Shown piece by piece: positions 1 to 8,767 of a stretch of DNA of 44,651 nucleotides. The number at the start of each line of letters is the position of its first letter. Within the stretch, counting starts at the first letter, position 1. Location: contig ONPF01000023.1 of assembly GCA_900319635.1 (NCBI GenBank), positions 1 to 44,651 on the forward strand, written 5' to 3'. Below the pieces are notes generated by a model. It did not search any database and had not been told where the DNA came from. It saw only the letters and a program-made list of their open reading frames with translations. This stretch comes from an uncultured Eubacteriales bacterium (GTDB lineage: Bacteria; Bacillota; Clostridia; Oscillospirales; Oscillospiraceae). Made by a program: the position numbers and the translations under genes.

Positions 1-1
1 C

Positions 2-235
2 CAGCTCAAATGCGTCATTGACCGCTTCTATGCAGCCCTCTATCCCAAGGCGCCGGAGCGGCTCAAAAAGGTTGCCATGTTCCTGGCCTCCGGTGATGCA
101 GATATGGATACTGGCGCACGTTTTTCCTTCGAGGGGGATTTCCTCGGCTATCTGGGACTGGAGAACATGGGCCTCTTTACCAATCATGACGTGGACTGCT
201 TTGGGGCTATCCGTAGAATGGCGGAAGCATTGTAA
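2..235 (+). CDS. Flavodoxin-family / NADPH-dependent FMN reductase-like protein, C-terminal part
   Basis: Only the last 77 codons lie in the window; the start is beyond the left edge. The reading frame opens with QLKCVIDRFYA, the K-x-x-I-D-R motif that follows the third flavin-binding loop in flavodoxin-like NAD(P)H:FMN reductases and iron-sulfur flavoproteins. It continues with a predicted beta strand (KKVAMFLASG) and a closing helix (FGAIRRMAEAL). Members of this family bind FMN in the cytoplasm and transfer electrons to diverse acceptors. The stop codon is 51 bases upstream of the next gene on the same strand, so co-transcription is likely. The exact subfamily cannot be decided from the fragment. 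Confidence 0.7.
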   Translation, partial: QLKCVIDRFYAALYPKAPERLKKVAMFLASGDADMDTGARFSFEGDFLGYLGLENMGLFTNHDVDCFGAIRRMAEAL

Positions 236-286
236 GCGTGACGCAATGATTTTTCGGATCAATCGGATCCTTGGAGGTGTAGCCAC

Positions 287-760
287 ATGAGATTTGAACA
301 TACCCGCCGCCCTGGCTTCCTGCTGGGCTTTGTCGACTTTCTCACGGCAGGGCTCTTTTTCCTGGTGTATATGCAGCGCGGCCTGCAGGATGAGCTGGAC
401 GAGATCCTGGGACATCGAACCCAGCGCTACTGGGTGGCATACCTGCTGGGCGTGCCGACGCTGTTTCTCTACACACTGGTCTGGATGGCGAAGATCGCAG
501 AGGAGCTGAAAGCCAAGGCCATCGAGCTGGGGATCGGGGGAAAGCTGACCTCCTACCGGCATATGTTCGACTGGAATGTGTTCGGGCTTCTGCTTTTCGG
601 CCCCGCGGTGGCCACGGGACGCTTCTTCAACACCCTGAATCGGATCCTGATTCGACGGAATCGTGTTCCTGCTTTTCGGGCAACTTATCCCATTGGGAAA
701 TATATAGAGACCGGGTGGAGAAGCGCGCAAAAACTGCGGATCACTGCCAACGGCTGGTAA
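287..760 (+). CDS. Small DUF4234-like membrane protein
   Basis: A 157-residue protein starting 10 bases after a GGAGG site. It has three hydrophobic segments (about residues 10-28, 50-68 and 96-112). The blocks FLTAGLFFLVYMQRGLQDEL and FFNTLNRI resemble the DUF4234 family of small polytopic proteins, whose function is unknown. The final ~40 residues are basic and unlike the usual short Asn/Glu-rich DUF4234 tail, so a frameshift near position 640 or a diverged end is possible. It follows the flavodoxin-like gene closely and is followed by a terminator, so the two probably end one operon. The family assignment is by pattern only. Confidence 0.6.
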   Translation: MRFEHTRRPGFLLGFVDFLTAGLFFLVYMQRGLQDELDEILGHRTQRYWVAYLLGVPTLFLYTLVWMAKIAEELKAKAIELGIGGKLTSYRHMFDWNVFGLLLFGPAVATGRFFNTLNRILIRRNRVPAFRATYPIGKYIETGWRSAQKLRITANGW

Positions 761-764
761 ACTC

Positions 765-804
765 AAAAAATCGTCTTGAAATGTGCAGTTTCAAGGCGAT
801 TTTT
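765..804 (+). terminator. Rho-independent terminator after the DUF4234-like gene
   Basis: A 15-base stem (767-781 with 789-803, one G-T pair) encloses a 7-base loop and is flanked by A and T runs. It lies 6 bases after the stop codon and closes the upstream operon. Confidence 0.8.
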
Positions 805-840
805 GTCGTTTGGGTGTTTCCCATTTGAGATGATTCGTGT

Positions 841-846
841 TATAAT
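841..846 (+). promoter_or_regulatory. Probable -10 element of the MMPL transporter gene
   Basis: A perfect TATAAT lies 45 bases upstream of the ATG at 891, in an AT-rich stretch just after the preceding terminator. The -35 region (TTCCCA at 818-823, 17-base spacer) is poor, so the promoter may be weak or activator-dependent. Confidence 0.55.
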
Positions 847-890
847 ATTTTAATTAGAGAGAATTGCTTCGACCGCGGAGGCCAAACGAT

Positions 891-3800
891 ATGAAGACAG
901 AGAAAAACAGCTTTATGACAAAGCTTGCGAGCTTTGTGGTGGATCACAGAAGGTGGTTTCTTGCCCTTTTTGCGGCAATGATCGTCTTCACCGTCTTCTC
1001 GGTGCGGTGGATCCAGGTGGAGGAGGACATCACCTACTACCTGCCTGACGACGCGGAGGCCAAGCGGGGGCTTTTCATCATGGAGGAGGAATTCACCACC
1101 TTCGGCACCGCCAAGGTGATGGTGAAGGACCTAAGCCCGGAGGAGGCACAGCAGCTCTCCGAAGAGCTCTCCGCGGTGGAGGATGTGGTGCTTGTCCAGT
1201 ATGACGAGAGCGAGTCCCACTACAAGGACGGAAACGCCCTTTTTGACCTGACTTTTGCGGACACCGCGAACTCCGAGCGCAGCGAAGCGGCTCTGGAGCG
1301 GGTAAAAGAGCTGCTGGAGGACAGGGACACCACCATCTATTCCGAGGTGGGCTTCAGCCTCTCCAAGCTCTTGGCCGAGCAAATGTCAACGGTGCTGATT
1401 TTTGTGGTGCTCGTTGTGCTGGCCGTCCTGGTTTTCACCTCCAGCACCTATGCCGAGATTCCGGTGATGGTGCTGACCTTTGTGGCGGCGGCCATCGTGA
1501 ACATCGGCACTCATTTCATGATGGGCACCATCTCCTTTGTATCGAACTCCGTCGGCATCGTGCTGCAGCTTGCCCTGTCGGTGGATTACGCCATTATCTT
1601 CTGCAACCGTTATAAGGAGGAGCATGAGCACCTGGACGTCCATGACGCGGTGGTGCGCGCCCTTGCCGCCTCCATTCCGGAAATTTCCGCCAGCAGCCTG
1701 ACCACCATCGCCGGCCTCACGGCCATGACCATGATGAAATTCAGCCTTGGCGCGGATCTTGGGCTGACGCTCATCAAGGCGATCATTTGCAGTTTGCTGA
1801 CGGTGTTCCTGTTCATGCCCGCGCTGCTGATGCTCTTCGGCAAGGCCATGGATAAGACCAGGCACCGCCGCTTTGTCCCAAAGATCTCCTTTATCGGCAA
1901 ATTTGCCTATGCTACCCGCTTCGTGGTGCCGGTGCTGTTTGTCGCCCTCGTCGCGGGGGGATATTATATGGTGAACAAGGTACAGTATGCCTATGGCATG
2001 GACATGGTCCCCGCCTTTCGGATGACGGAGATGGAGGAGGCCAAGGAGGAGATTCGGGAGCAGTTCGGCAGCAGCAATGTGGTGGCTGTGGTCGTGCCGT
2101 CCGGGGACTTTGCCGCGGAGGAGGCGCTGCTGCAGGAGCTCTCCGCCTGCCCGGAGGTAAAAAGCGCAACGGGACTGGCCTCCATCCAGGCTATGGACGG
2201 GTACAGCATCGGAAAGGAAGTGGATTACGCGGAGTTTGCGCGCCTTTCCGGGGTGGATGAGACCAGCGCCAAGGCGGTGTTTGCCTACTACGCCGCGGAG
2301 AACGGAGAGCACCGTGCGGTGCGGGAGGATCTGGCGGGCTACAAGGCGCCGCTGCTGGACATTTTCCTCTTCCTCCACGACCGGCTGGAGGCTGGGGAGC
2401 TGGAGCTGGAAGAGGAGCAGGCCGAGATGATCCGCCAGCTCTACGGCCAGCTGGATATGGTGCGCGACCAACTGATGGGCGAAAACTACAGCCGGATGCT
2501 CCTGGATCTGAATCTCCCCGTGCAGTCAGAGGAGACCTTCCTCTTCCTGGAGCGGATCCATCGGATCGCGGGGCAGTATTATAAGAGCGGCGTCGTGCTC
2601 ACGGGCGACTCGGTCAGCGCCATGGGTTTCCGGGACTCTTTTGCTTCCGATAACACCATCGTGGGGCTTATGAGCCTTGCGCTGGTGATGCTGATCCTGT
2701 TTTTCACCTTCAAGTCCTTTGGTATGCCTCTGCTGCTGATCCTGGTGATCCAGGGCAGCATCTGGATCAACTTTGCCATCGCCGCCGTGAAAGGGGACTA
2801 TGTCTTTTTCCTGTGCTACCTGATCGTGGGCGCAATCCAGATGGGCGCCAATATCGACTATGCCATCGTGGTCTCCTCCCGCTATCGGGAGCTGCGGGAG
2901 ACTATGGATCAGAAGGCGGCGATCATCGAAACGCTGAACCTGGCCTTCCCCACGGTGATCACCTCGGGACTCATGATGGTCTGCGCAGGACTCCTTGTGG
3001 GCTTTGGCGTGTCCCAGTGCATCATTGCGGGCATGGGCTACTATGTAGGCACCGGCACCAGCATATCCCTGGTGCTGATCCTCTTTGCCCTGCCCCAGGT
3101 GCTGCTGCTGGGAGAACACTTCGTCACCGTTACCAGAGTGAACCTGGGGAAATCCCGGCTGCTCCGTTTCCTGGTGCAGAACCGCCGACGCCTTGCCGGG
3201 CTTTTGCTGGCGGCTGCGAGCATCTTCGCGCTGGCTATTATCCCCACATCAAAACAGCGTGGAGAGCAGTTCCTTGCCGATTCACGCCTGCGTGTGGACG
3301 CACTCCTGGAGCAGACCGGAGAGCTTCGCGCGCTGGCAGAGAAGCTGGAGCGAGAGGGTAACGATCTCGACGCACTGAAATATGACTTTGCCCAGCAGCT
3401 TGTTACGGACGAGGTGGGCTCCGCCCAGCTGGCCGAGGGGGAACAGCTGCTGCAGGAGGGCGAGGAGCTGTATAACAGCGGTCTTGCCGAATACAATGAG
3501 GGCGCTGCCCGCCTGGAGGAGGCGGAGGCCCAGTATTACGCCGGCTCTGCTCAGCTGGCTGAGGCGCAGGCCAAGTACGACGCGGGCCTTGCAGCCTATA
3601 ACGAGGGCAAGGCGCAGCTGGAGACTGCCAAGCAGGAACTGGCGGAGGGGCAGGCTGCTTATGACGAGGGCCTTGCCGCTTATGAAGAGGGCCAGCGGCA
3701 GCTTGCCGAGGGCCAGGCTGCCTATGATGCCGGCCTTGCCCAGTACAACCAGGCGCAGGCCGTGCTGAACGCGGTGGAGCCGCTATACCGGGCAGCCATC

Positions 3801-4817
3801 GCCCTGCAGCAGCGGGTGGAAGAGCTGCAGCGAGAGTACGATGACGCCATCGCGAGAGAAGACTACGGGGAGGCGCTGGCCATCTCCGCGCGCCTCAACG
3901 CGGCGAAAGCCGCCCTGGAGCTGCAGCTTGGCGGCGTGAGCATTTCCAGTCTGATCGGCCAGTATGAGGATGCGCGGGCGCAGCTTGCCGAAGCGGAGCA
4001 GGAGCTTGCAGCCGGCAAGCAAGCGCTGGATGAGGGCTACGCCCAGGCAGCCGAGGCGGAACAGCAGCTTTCCGAGGGCAAGCAGAAGCTGGACGAGGGC
4101 TACGCCCAGGTGGCGGAGGCGGAACAGCAGTTGGCCGAGGCGGAACAGCAGCTTGCCGAAGGCAAGCAAGCTCTGGAAGAGGGCTATGCCCAGCTGGCCG
4201 CCGGCGGCTATCAGATCCGGGAAGGCCGGGAGCAGCTGGCCGAAGCCCAGGAACAGCTGGAAGCCGGCGGCAATGAGCTGGCCGAAAATCGCGCAAAGCT
4301 GGAGGAAGGACGCCAGATGCTGGCGGAAAACCTGGACGCGCTGAACGCCAGCCTCCGGGCGCTGGATCAATACGGCGACGAGCTGGAGCGTCTGCGGGAG
4401 GGCATCCGAATCCTGAAAGAGGAGCCGGGGGTCAAGGAACGGCTGCCGAAAAATCCCGGCGTTATGGAAGTGCTGGACACCGCAGAGGGCTATTTTCAGG
4501 ATCTCCTGGGGCAGCTGGAGCGGGAAGAGTCCACTGCCCGCTGGATCACCTGGATTGTCCTTGCCGCTGCGGTCTGTGCCCTTGGCGCGGTGATTTTGGG
4601 CCTTGCGCGGAAGAAATCGCCGCTGGCTGCCGCAGTGTTCGGCGCCGGCGCAAGCGTATTGAGCCTTGCAAGCCTCATCTTTTGGCGCAGCGAATGCGCC
4701 ATGCTGGACGGGCTGCTTCCCCTTGCAGCGCTGGCTTTGCTGATCACCGCCGCGCTGTATGCGGAGTTCCTGCTCCGAAAAAGCCGAACGGGTGTGGAGA
4801 GCGTATCTGTTTCCTGA
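891..4817 (+). CDS. MMPL/RND-superfamily exporter with long xxxLxxG coiled coil
   Basis: A 1308-residue membrane protein, probably a proton-driven exporter of lipids or hydrophobic compounds (HAE3/MMPL type). The order is TM1 (residues 21-40), first outer domain, TM2-6 (about 165-330), TM7 (342-362), second outer domain, TM8-12 (about 591-760), an extra TM (765-785), a ~300-residue Ala/Glu/Gln-rich helical region (about 844-1150) made of repeated LAEGxxxxxxG heptads, then three C-terminal TMs (about 1217-1297). The duplicated segments with VDYAII and IDYAIV carry the membrane Asp expected for proton coupling. The heptads match the xxxLxxG repeats also seen in YhgE/Pip proteins. The ATG at 891 is preferred over a TTG at 864 because GCGGAGG lies 10 bases upstream. 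It appears monocistronic. The substrate is unknown. Confidence 0.88.
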   Translation: MKTEKNSFMTKLASFVVDHRRWFLALFAAMIVFTVFSVRWIQVEEDITYYLPDDAEAKRGLFIMEEEFTTFGTAKVMVKDLSPEEAQQLSEELSAVEDVVLVQYDESESHYKDGNALFDLTFADTANSERSEAALERVKELLEDRDTTIYSEVGFSLSKLLAEQMSTVLIFVVLVVLAVLVFTSSTYAEIPVMVLTFVAAAIVNIGTHFMMGTISFVSNSVGIVLQLALSVDYAIIFCNRYKEEHEHLDVHDAVVRALAASIPEISASSLTTIAGLTAMTMMKFSLGADLGLTLIKAIICSLLTVFLFMPALLMLFGKAMDKTRHRRFVPKISFIGKFAYATRFVVPVLFVALVAGGYYMVNKVQYAYGMDMVPAFRMTEMEEAKEEIREQFGSSNVVAVVVPSGDFAAEEALLQELSACPEVKSATGLASIQAMDGYSIGKEVDYAEFARLSGVDETSAKAVFAYYAAENGEHRAVREDLAGYKAPLLDIFLFLHDRLEAGELELEEEQAEMIRQLYGQLDMVRDQLMGENYSRMLLDLNLPVQSEETFLFLERIHRIAGQYYKSGVVLTGDSVSAMGFRDSFASDNTIVGLMSLALVMLILFFTFKSFGMPLLLILVIQGSIWINFAIAAVKGDYVFFLCYLIVGAIQMGANIDYAIVVSSRYRELRETMDQKAAIIETLNLAFPTVITSGLMMVCAGLLVGFGVSQCIIAGMGYYVGTGTSISLVLILFALPQVLLLGEHFVTVTRVNLGKSRLLRFLVQNRRRLAGLLLAAASIFALAIIPTSKQRGEQFLADSRLRVDALLEQTGELRALAEKLEREGNDLDALKYDFAQQLVTDEVGSAQLAEGEQLLQEGEELYNSGLAEYNEGAARLEEAEAQYYAGSAQLAEAQAKYDAGLAAYNEGKAQLETAKQELAEGQAAYDEGLAAYEEGQRQLAEGQAAYDAGLAQYNQAQAVLNAVEPLYRAAIALQQRVEELQREYDDAIAREDYGEALAISARLNAAKAALELQLGGVSISSLIGQYEDARAQLAEAEQELAAGKQALDEGYAQAAEAEQQLSEGKQKLDEGYAQVAEAEQQLAEAEQQLAEGKQALEEGYAQLAAGGYQIREGREQLAEAQEQLEAGGNELAENRAKLEEGRQMLAENLDALNASLRALDQYGDELERLREGIRILKEEPGVKERLPKNPGVMEVLDTAEGYFQDLLGQLEREESTARWITWIVLAAAVCALGAVILGLARKKSPLAAAVFGAGASVLSLASLIFWRSECAMLDGLLPLAALALLITAALYAEFLLRKSRTGVESVSVS

Positions 4818-4847
4818 TCGGGAACGTTCCGGATACGCAGAAAACCC

Positions 4848-4877
4848 TTGACGCGCCTTGAAAAACATGGGTACAAT
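4848..4877 (+). promoter_or_regulatory. Sigma-A promoter of the GH3 gene
   Basis: TTGACG (4848-4853) and TACAAT (4872-4877) are separated by 18 bases, about 60 bases upstream of the GH3 start codon. Confidence 0.7.
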
Positions 4878-4937
4878 ACTGAATAAAGATAAAAAGCCTT
4901 TTGCGCCGCATGAGCGGACAGATTTGCGGGAGGGATC

Positions 4938-7391
4938 ATGATGCAGCTGCAGGAATATGAACGGGAGCACGCCCAGACCCTGCGCCGCCTGGGGGCGGAG
5001 TGTGCGGTGCTGCTGAAGCGAAACGGGGATTTCCCGCTGAAAGAGGCGGGGGAGATCGCCCTGTTCGGCAGCGGCGCGCGCCTGACGGTCAAGGGCGGCA
5101 CCGGCTCCGGGGAGGTCAATTCCCACTATTTCGTGACGGTGGAGGATGGCCTGGAGCAGGCGGGCTTCACCGTGACCAGTAAGATCTGGCTGGAGACCTA
5201 TGCCTACATCCGGCAGGCGGCCAGGGAGGATTTCGGCAAAAAGCTCTGGGCGCAGGCCAAAAAGGAGCACAAGATCGCCGCGCTGGAGTATATGGGCGCG
5301 GTGATGCCGGAGCCGGAATACAACCTCCCCCTCTGCGGCGAGGGAGAGACGGCGATCTACGTCCTCGCCCGCATTTCCGGCGAGGGCTCGGATCGCAAGC
5401 CCGTCCCGGGAGACATCCTGCTGACCGAGACGGAGATCCGGGATATTTTGACTCTGCAGAAGAAGTACAAGCGCTTTCTGCTGGTGCTGAACGTGGGCGG
5501 CGTTGTGGATCTGAGCCCGGTGCAGGAGGTGGAAAACATTCTGCTTTTAAGTCAGCTCGGCATGGAGACCGGGAATATTCTGGCGGATCTGCTGTTGGGC
5601 AAAGCCTATCCCTCCGGCAAGCTGACTACGACCTGGGCTGCCTGGGAAGACTATCCGACGCTCGGCGATTTCGGCGGCAGGGACGAGACGCGCTATAAGG
5701 AAGGCGTCTTCGTCGGCTATCGCTATTTTGACATTGCGGGGAAAAAGCCCCTCTATCCCTTCGGCTTCGGCCTGGGTTACACAGATTTTTCTGTGAAGCC
5801 CGGCACGATCCGCCGGGAGGGGGAGCAGATCCGCGTGACGGCGAAGGTTCGCAACACCGGGACATTTCCCGGGAAGGAGACGGTGCAGCTCTATGTCTCC
5901 CAACCGGGGGAGATCGTGGATCAGCCCCTGCAGGTGCTGGCGGCTTTTGCCAAGACGCCGGAGCTGCAGCCCGGGGAGAGCTGCGAGGTCACGCTGCGCT
6001 TCTCCCTGCGGGAGCTGGCCTACTACGACCAGGACGAGAGCGCCTGGACCCTGGAAAAAGGCAGCTATGTGCTGCGCCTGGGAACCTGCAGCGCGGAGAC
6101 AAAGAAGATAGGCGTTCTTCGCCTGAACAAGGACGCGGTGACGCTCCAGTGCAGAGCCTGCTGCGGCAAGCCGGATTTCAGCGACTGGAGCCCATCCACG
6201 CAGAAGAAGAAAAAAGAACGCTCGCTGCACAGCCTGCGCTTCTGCGCCAAGAAGCTCGAGACCGAGAAAGTGAGCTATAAGCGGCAGGAGGAGATCGACC
6301 CGCTGGTGGAGGAGCTCTCCGACGAGGAGCTGAGCCTGATGGGCATCGGAGACTTTGCGGGCGGTGGGATCCGGAGCGTGATCGGCAACGAGGGCAAATC
6401 CGTCGCCGGCGCGGCGGGGGAGACCACCCGGGCCCTGCGGGAGAAGGGGATCCCCTCCCTGGTGATGGCGGACGGCCCGGCGGGGCTGCGCCTCAGTAAG
6501 CTCTACACGGTAGACGAAAAAGGCGTCCACCCCATCGGGGAGACCCTGCCCGAGAGTGTGGGAGAGCTGCTGCCCGCCCCATTGACCTGGATCATGCGCA
6601 AGCTGGGCGGTAAGACGCCGGAGGGAGAGCAGCACAGCCAGTATGCCTCTGCGATCCCCATCGGCACCGCCCTGGCGCAGAGCTGGAATGAGGAACTGTG
6701 TGAAGCATGCGGCGACATTGTGGGCGACGAAATGACCCGCTTCGGCGTGCACCTCTGGCTGGCACCGGCGCTGAATCTGCACCGGGACATCCGCTGCGGT
6801 CGGAACTTTGAGTATTTTTCCGAGGATCCGCTGATCTCCGGCAAGATGGCTGCCGCGCTGACCCGGGGGGTGCAGAAGCACCCGGGCTGCGGGGTGACCA
6901 TCAAGCACTTTGCGGCCAACAACCAGGAGTATAACCGCTACAACTCCAACAGCCAGGTCAGCGAGCGCGCCCTGCGGGAGCTGTATCTGCGGGGCTTCGG
7001 GATCTGCGTGCGGGAGAGTCAGCCCCTGGCGCTGATGACCTCCTACAACCTCATCAACGGTGTGCATACCGCGGAGCAGCGGGATCTGATCGAGCGGATT
7101 CTGCGCTGCGAATTCGGCTTTGAGGGCATCGTGATGACGGATTGGATCATCGGCGCGATGCAGGGCAAGTCCAAAAAGCACAAGGCGCCCAACGCCGGGC
7201 GGATCGCCGCTGCGGGGGGAGACCTGGTCATGCCCGGCGGCAAGGGCGACCAGAAGGCCATGCTGAAGGCGCTGAAGAAAAAGAAGCTCAGCCGCAGACA
7301 GCTGCAGCTGAACGCCAGCCGCGTGCTGCACATGGCGCAGAAGCTGACGGGGGAGCGGCAGGCTTGCAAGGAGACCGTGCAGGTGGTATAA
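4938..7391 (+). CDS. Glycoside hydrolase family 3 (beta-glucosidase type), permuted domain order
   Basis: An 817-residue protein without a signal peptide, so probably cytoplasmic. The usual GH3 order is reversed. The C-type alpha/beta sandwich comes first (about 20-240), then a fibronectin-III-like domain (about 285-390), a Lys-rich linker, and finally the TIM-barrel domain (about 470-790). Barrel motifs include MADGPAGLRL, GRNFEYFSEDP, KHFAANN and VMTDW; Asp735 of VMTDW is the expected nucleophile. This permuted layout is established for Ruminococcus albus and Butyrivibrio beta-glucosidases. It likely hydrolyses imported beta-glucosides or related oligosaccharides. Two ATGs (4938, 4941) follow GGGAGGG; the second has the better spacing. 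It is followed directly by rbfA, an unusual neighbour. Confidence 0.9.
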   Translation: MMQLQEYEREHAQTLRRLGAECAVLLKRNGDFPLKEAGEIALFGSGARLTVKGGTGSGEVNSHYFVTVEDGLEQAGFTVTSKIWLETYAYIRQAAREDFGKKLWAQAKKEHKIAALEYMGAVMPEPEYNLPLCGEGETAIYVLARISGEGSDRKPVPGDILLTETEIRDILTLQKKYKRFLLVLNVGGVVDLSPVQEVENILLLSQLGMETGNILADLLLGKAYPSGKLTTTWAAWEDYPTLGDFGGRDETRYKEGVFVGYRYFDIAGKKPLYPFGFGLGYTDFSVKPGTIRREGEQIRVTAKVRNTGTFPGKETVQLYVSQPGEIVDQPLQVLAAFAKTPELQPGESCEVTLRFSLRELAYYDQDESAWTLEKGSYVLRLGTCSAETKKIGVLRLNKDAVTLQCRACCGKPDFSDWSPSTQKKKKERSLHSLRFCAKKLETEKVSYKRQEEIDPLVEELSDEELSLMGIGDFAGGGIRSVIGNEGKSVAGAAGETTRALREKGIPSLVMADGPAGLRLSKLYTVDEKGVHPIGETLPESVGELLPAPLTWIMRKLGGKTPEGEQHSQYASAIPIGTALAQSWNEELCEACGDIVGDEMTRFGVHLWLAPALNLHRDIRCGRNFEYFSEDPLISGKMAAALTRGVQKHPGCGVTIKHFAANNQEYNRYNSNSQVSERALRELYLRGFGICVRESQPLALMTSYNLINGVHTAEQRDLIERILRCEFGFEGIVMTDWIIGAMQGKSKKHKAPNAGRIAAAGGDLVMPGGKGDQKAMLKALKKKKLSRRQLQLNASRVLHMAQKLTGERQACKETVQVV

Positions 7392-7470
7392 TGCCAAGCT
7401 GCGACCTGGTAAATGAACAATAAAAAGCGAACAGGCAGGCAAGCCCCTGCCATAGATGAAGGAGAATACC

Positions 7471-7842
7471 ATGGCATCCAATAAACTCGCAAGAACCAAC
7501 GACGACATCCAGTTTGTCCTGTCCAAGCTGATCCCCCAGGTTAAGGATCCCCGCGTCCAGCAGGGCATGATCAGCGTCACCCGGGTGGAGACCACCGGCG
7601 ATCTGCGTTACGCCAAGGTCTGGCTCTCGGTGCTGGGACTGGAGAATGAGAAGGAATTCAAGAAGGGGCTCAAATCCGCCGCCGGCTGGCTGCGGCACGA
7701 GCTGGGACAGGCCATGACCCTGCGCTACACGCCGGAGCTGGTGTTCGAGGTGGATCACAGCATCGAATACGGCGCCCACATCAGCCAGGTCATCAACTCC
7801 CTGGAAATTCAGCACGACGAGGATGGGAACGATGAAGCCTGA
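7471..7842 (+). CDS. rbfA: Ribosome-binding factor A
   Basis: A 123-residue KH-fold protein that binds the 30S subunit and helps mature the 5' end of 16S rRNA. Family features are the basic N-terminus with NDDIQFVLSKLI, the KDPRV segment followed by ISVTRVETTGDLRYAKVWLSV, and the RYTPELVFEVDHS strand. The start at 7471 is chosen because AAGGAG lies 6 bases upstream; an in-frame ATG at 7456 precedes the Shine-Dalgarno itself. It is the first gene of a compact operon with nrnA, truB and ribF. In most Firmicutes nusA-infB lies just upstream; here that half of the operon is absent and a GH3 gene takes its place. Confidence 0.95.
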   Translation: MASNKLARTNDDIQFVLSKLIPQVKDPRVQQGMISVTRVETTGDLRYAKVWLSVLGLENEKEFKKGLKSAAGWLRHELGQAMTLRYTPELVFEVDHSIEYGAHISQVINSLEIQHDEDGNDEA

Positions 7843-8767
7843 GGAAGTTGCCGCCTGGCTCGCCGGGAGAGACCGCTTTCTGCTCGTCACCCACCGGAAC
7901 CCGGACGGGGACACCATGGGCAGCGCCGCCGCCCTCTGCTCTGCCCTGCGGCGGGCGGGGAAAACCGCGTATCTGTTTCCTAACAAACAGGTGACCGAGA
8001 AGCTCCTGCCCTTTGTGCAGCCCTGCTACGCGTCGGCAGGGTATAGCCCCGAATACACCGTTTCCGTGGACGTGGCGACGGAAAAAATGTTTGCCGACGG
8101 CTTTTCCGGGAACGTGGATCTCAGCATCGACCACCACCCCAGCAACAGTCATTATGCTCCCGAGGCGTGCATTTGCGGCGAACGGGCCGCCTGCGGGGAG
8201 ATCGTGCTGCAGGTGATCACGGCGCTCTGCGGTGAGCTTACCAAGGAGGAGGCTGACCTTCTCTATATCGCCCTCTCCACCGACTGCGGCTGTTTTCAGT
8301 ACGCCAATACGGACGCGCATGCGCTGCTCAGCGCTGCCGCGCTGGTGACTGCCGGGGCGGACAACGCCAGGCTGAACCAGCTCTTCTTCCGCAAGGTCTC
8401 CATCCCCCGCATCAAGCTGGAGGGGCTGATCTACGCGAACATGAGCTTCCACCGGGACGGGAAGGTGGTCGTGGCCATCGTCACCGATGAGATGATCGCA
8501 GAGGCCGGCGCCACCGAGGACGACTGCGACGATCTGGCCGGGCTGGCCGGGCGGGCGGAGTGCGGCGAGGTGAGCATCACCATCCGGGATTATCCCGGGG
8601 GACACAGCAAGGTATCCGTCCGCTCGGGAGAGAGCTTTGACAGCTGCGCTCTCTGCGCCCGCTTCGGCGGCGGGGGACATAAAATGGCCGCGGGCTGCAA
8701 TCTCCCCGTTCCGCCGCTGCAGGCGCGGGAGCTGCTGCTGCAGGCCATTGACGAGGTTTGGGCATGA
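7832..8767 (+). CDS. nrnA: DHH-family phosphoesterase, NrnA-type nanoRNase / pAp phosphatase
   Basis: A 311-residue DHH-DHHA1 protein. NrnA enzymes degrade 2-5-nt RNA leftovers from the 3' or 5' end and dephosphorylate 3'-phosphoadenosine 5'-phosphate in the cytoplasm. Motifs seen are HRNPDGD (about 21-27), the SVDVA strand, IDHHPSN (about 98-104; the DHH signature), STDCGCF, and the DHHA1 substrate motif RFGGGGHKMAAG near residues 275-287. The start overlaps the end of rbfA by 11 bases; ATG 7823 is an alternative, but 7832 has the better-spaced GAGG. The stop overlaps the truB start (ATGA), which points to translational coupling. Confidence 0.93.
   Translation: MKPEEVAAWLAGRDRFLLVTHRNPDGDTMGSAAALCSALRRAGKTAYLFPNKQVTEKLLPFVQPCYASAGYSPEYTVSVDVATEKMFADGFSGNVDLSIDHHPSNSHYAPEACICGERAACGEIVLQVITALCGELTKEEADLLYIALSTDCGCFQYANTDAHALLSAAALVTAGADNARLNQLFFRKVSIPRIKLEGLIYANMSFHRDGKVVVAIVTDEMIAEAGATEDDCDDLAGLAGRAECGEVSITIRDYPGGHSKVSVRSGESFDSCALCARFGGGGHKMAAGCNLPVPPLQARELLLQAIDEVWA

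Noticed and set aside
3783-5270. Long minus-strand ORF opposite the MMPL coiled coil and GH3 start
   Set aside because: It is a GC-rich shadow of the heptad repeats, with no Shine-Dalgarno and no protein pattern; the plus-strand genes are certain.
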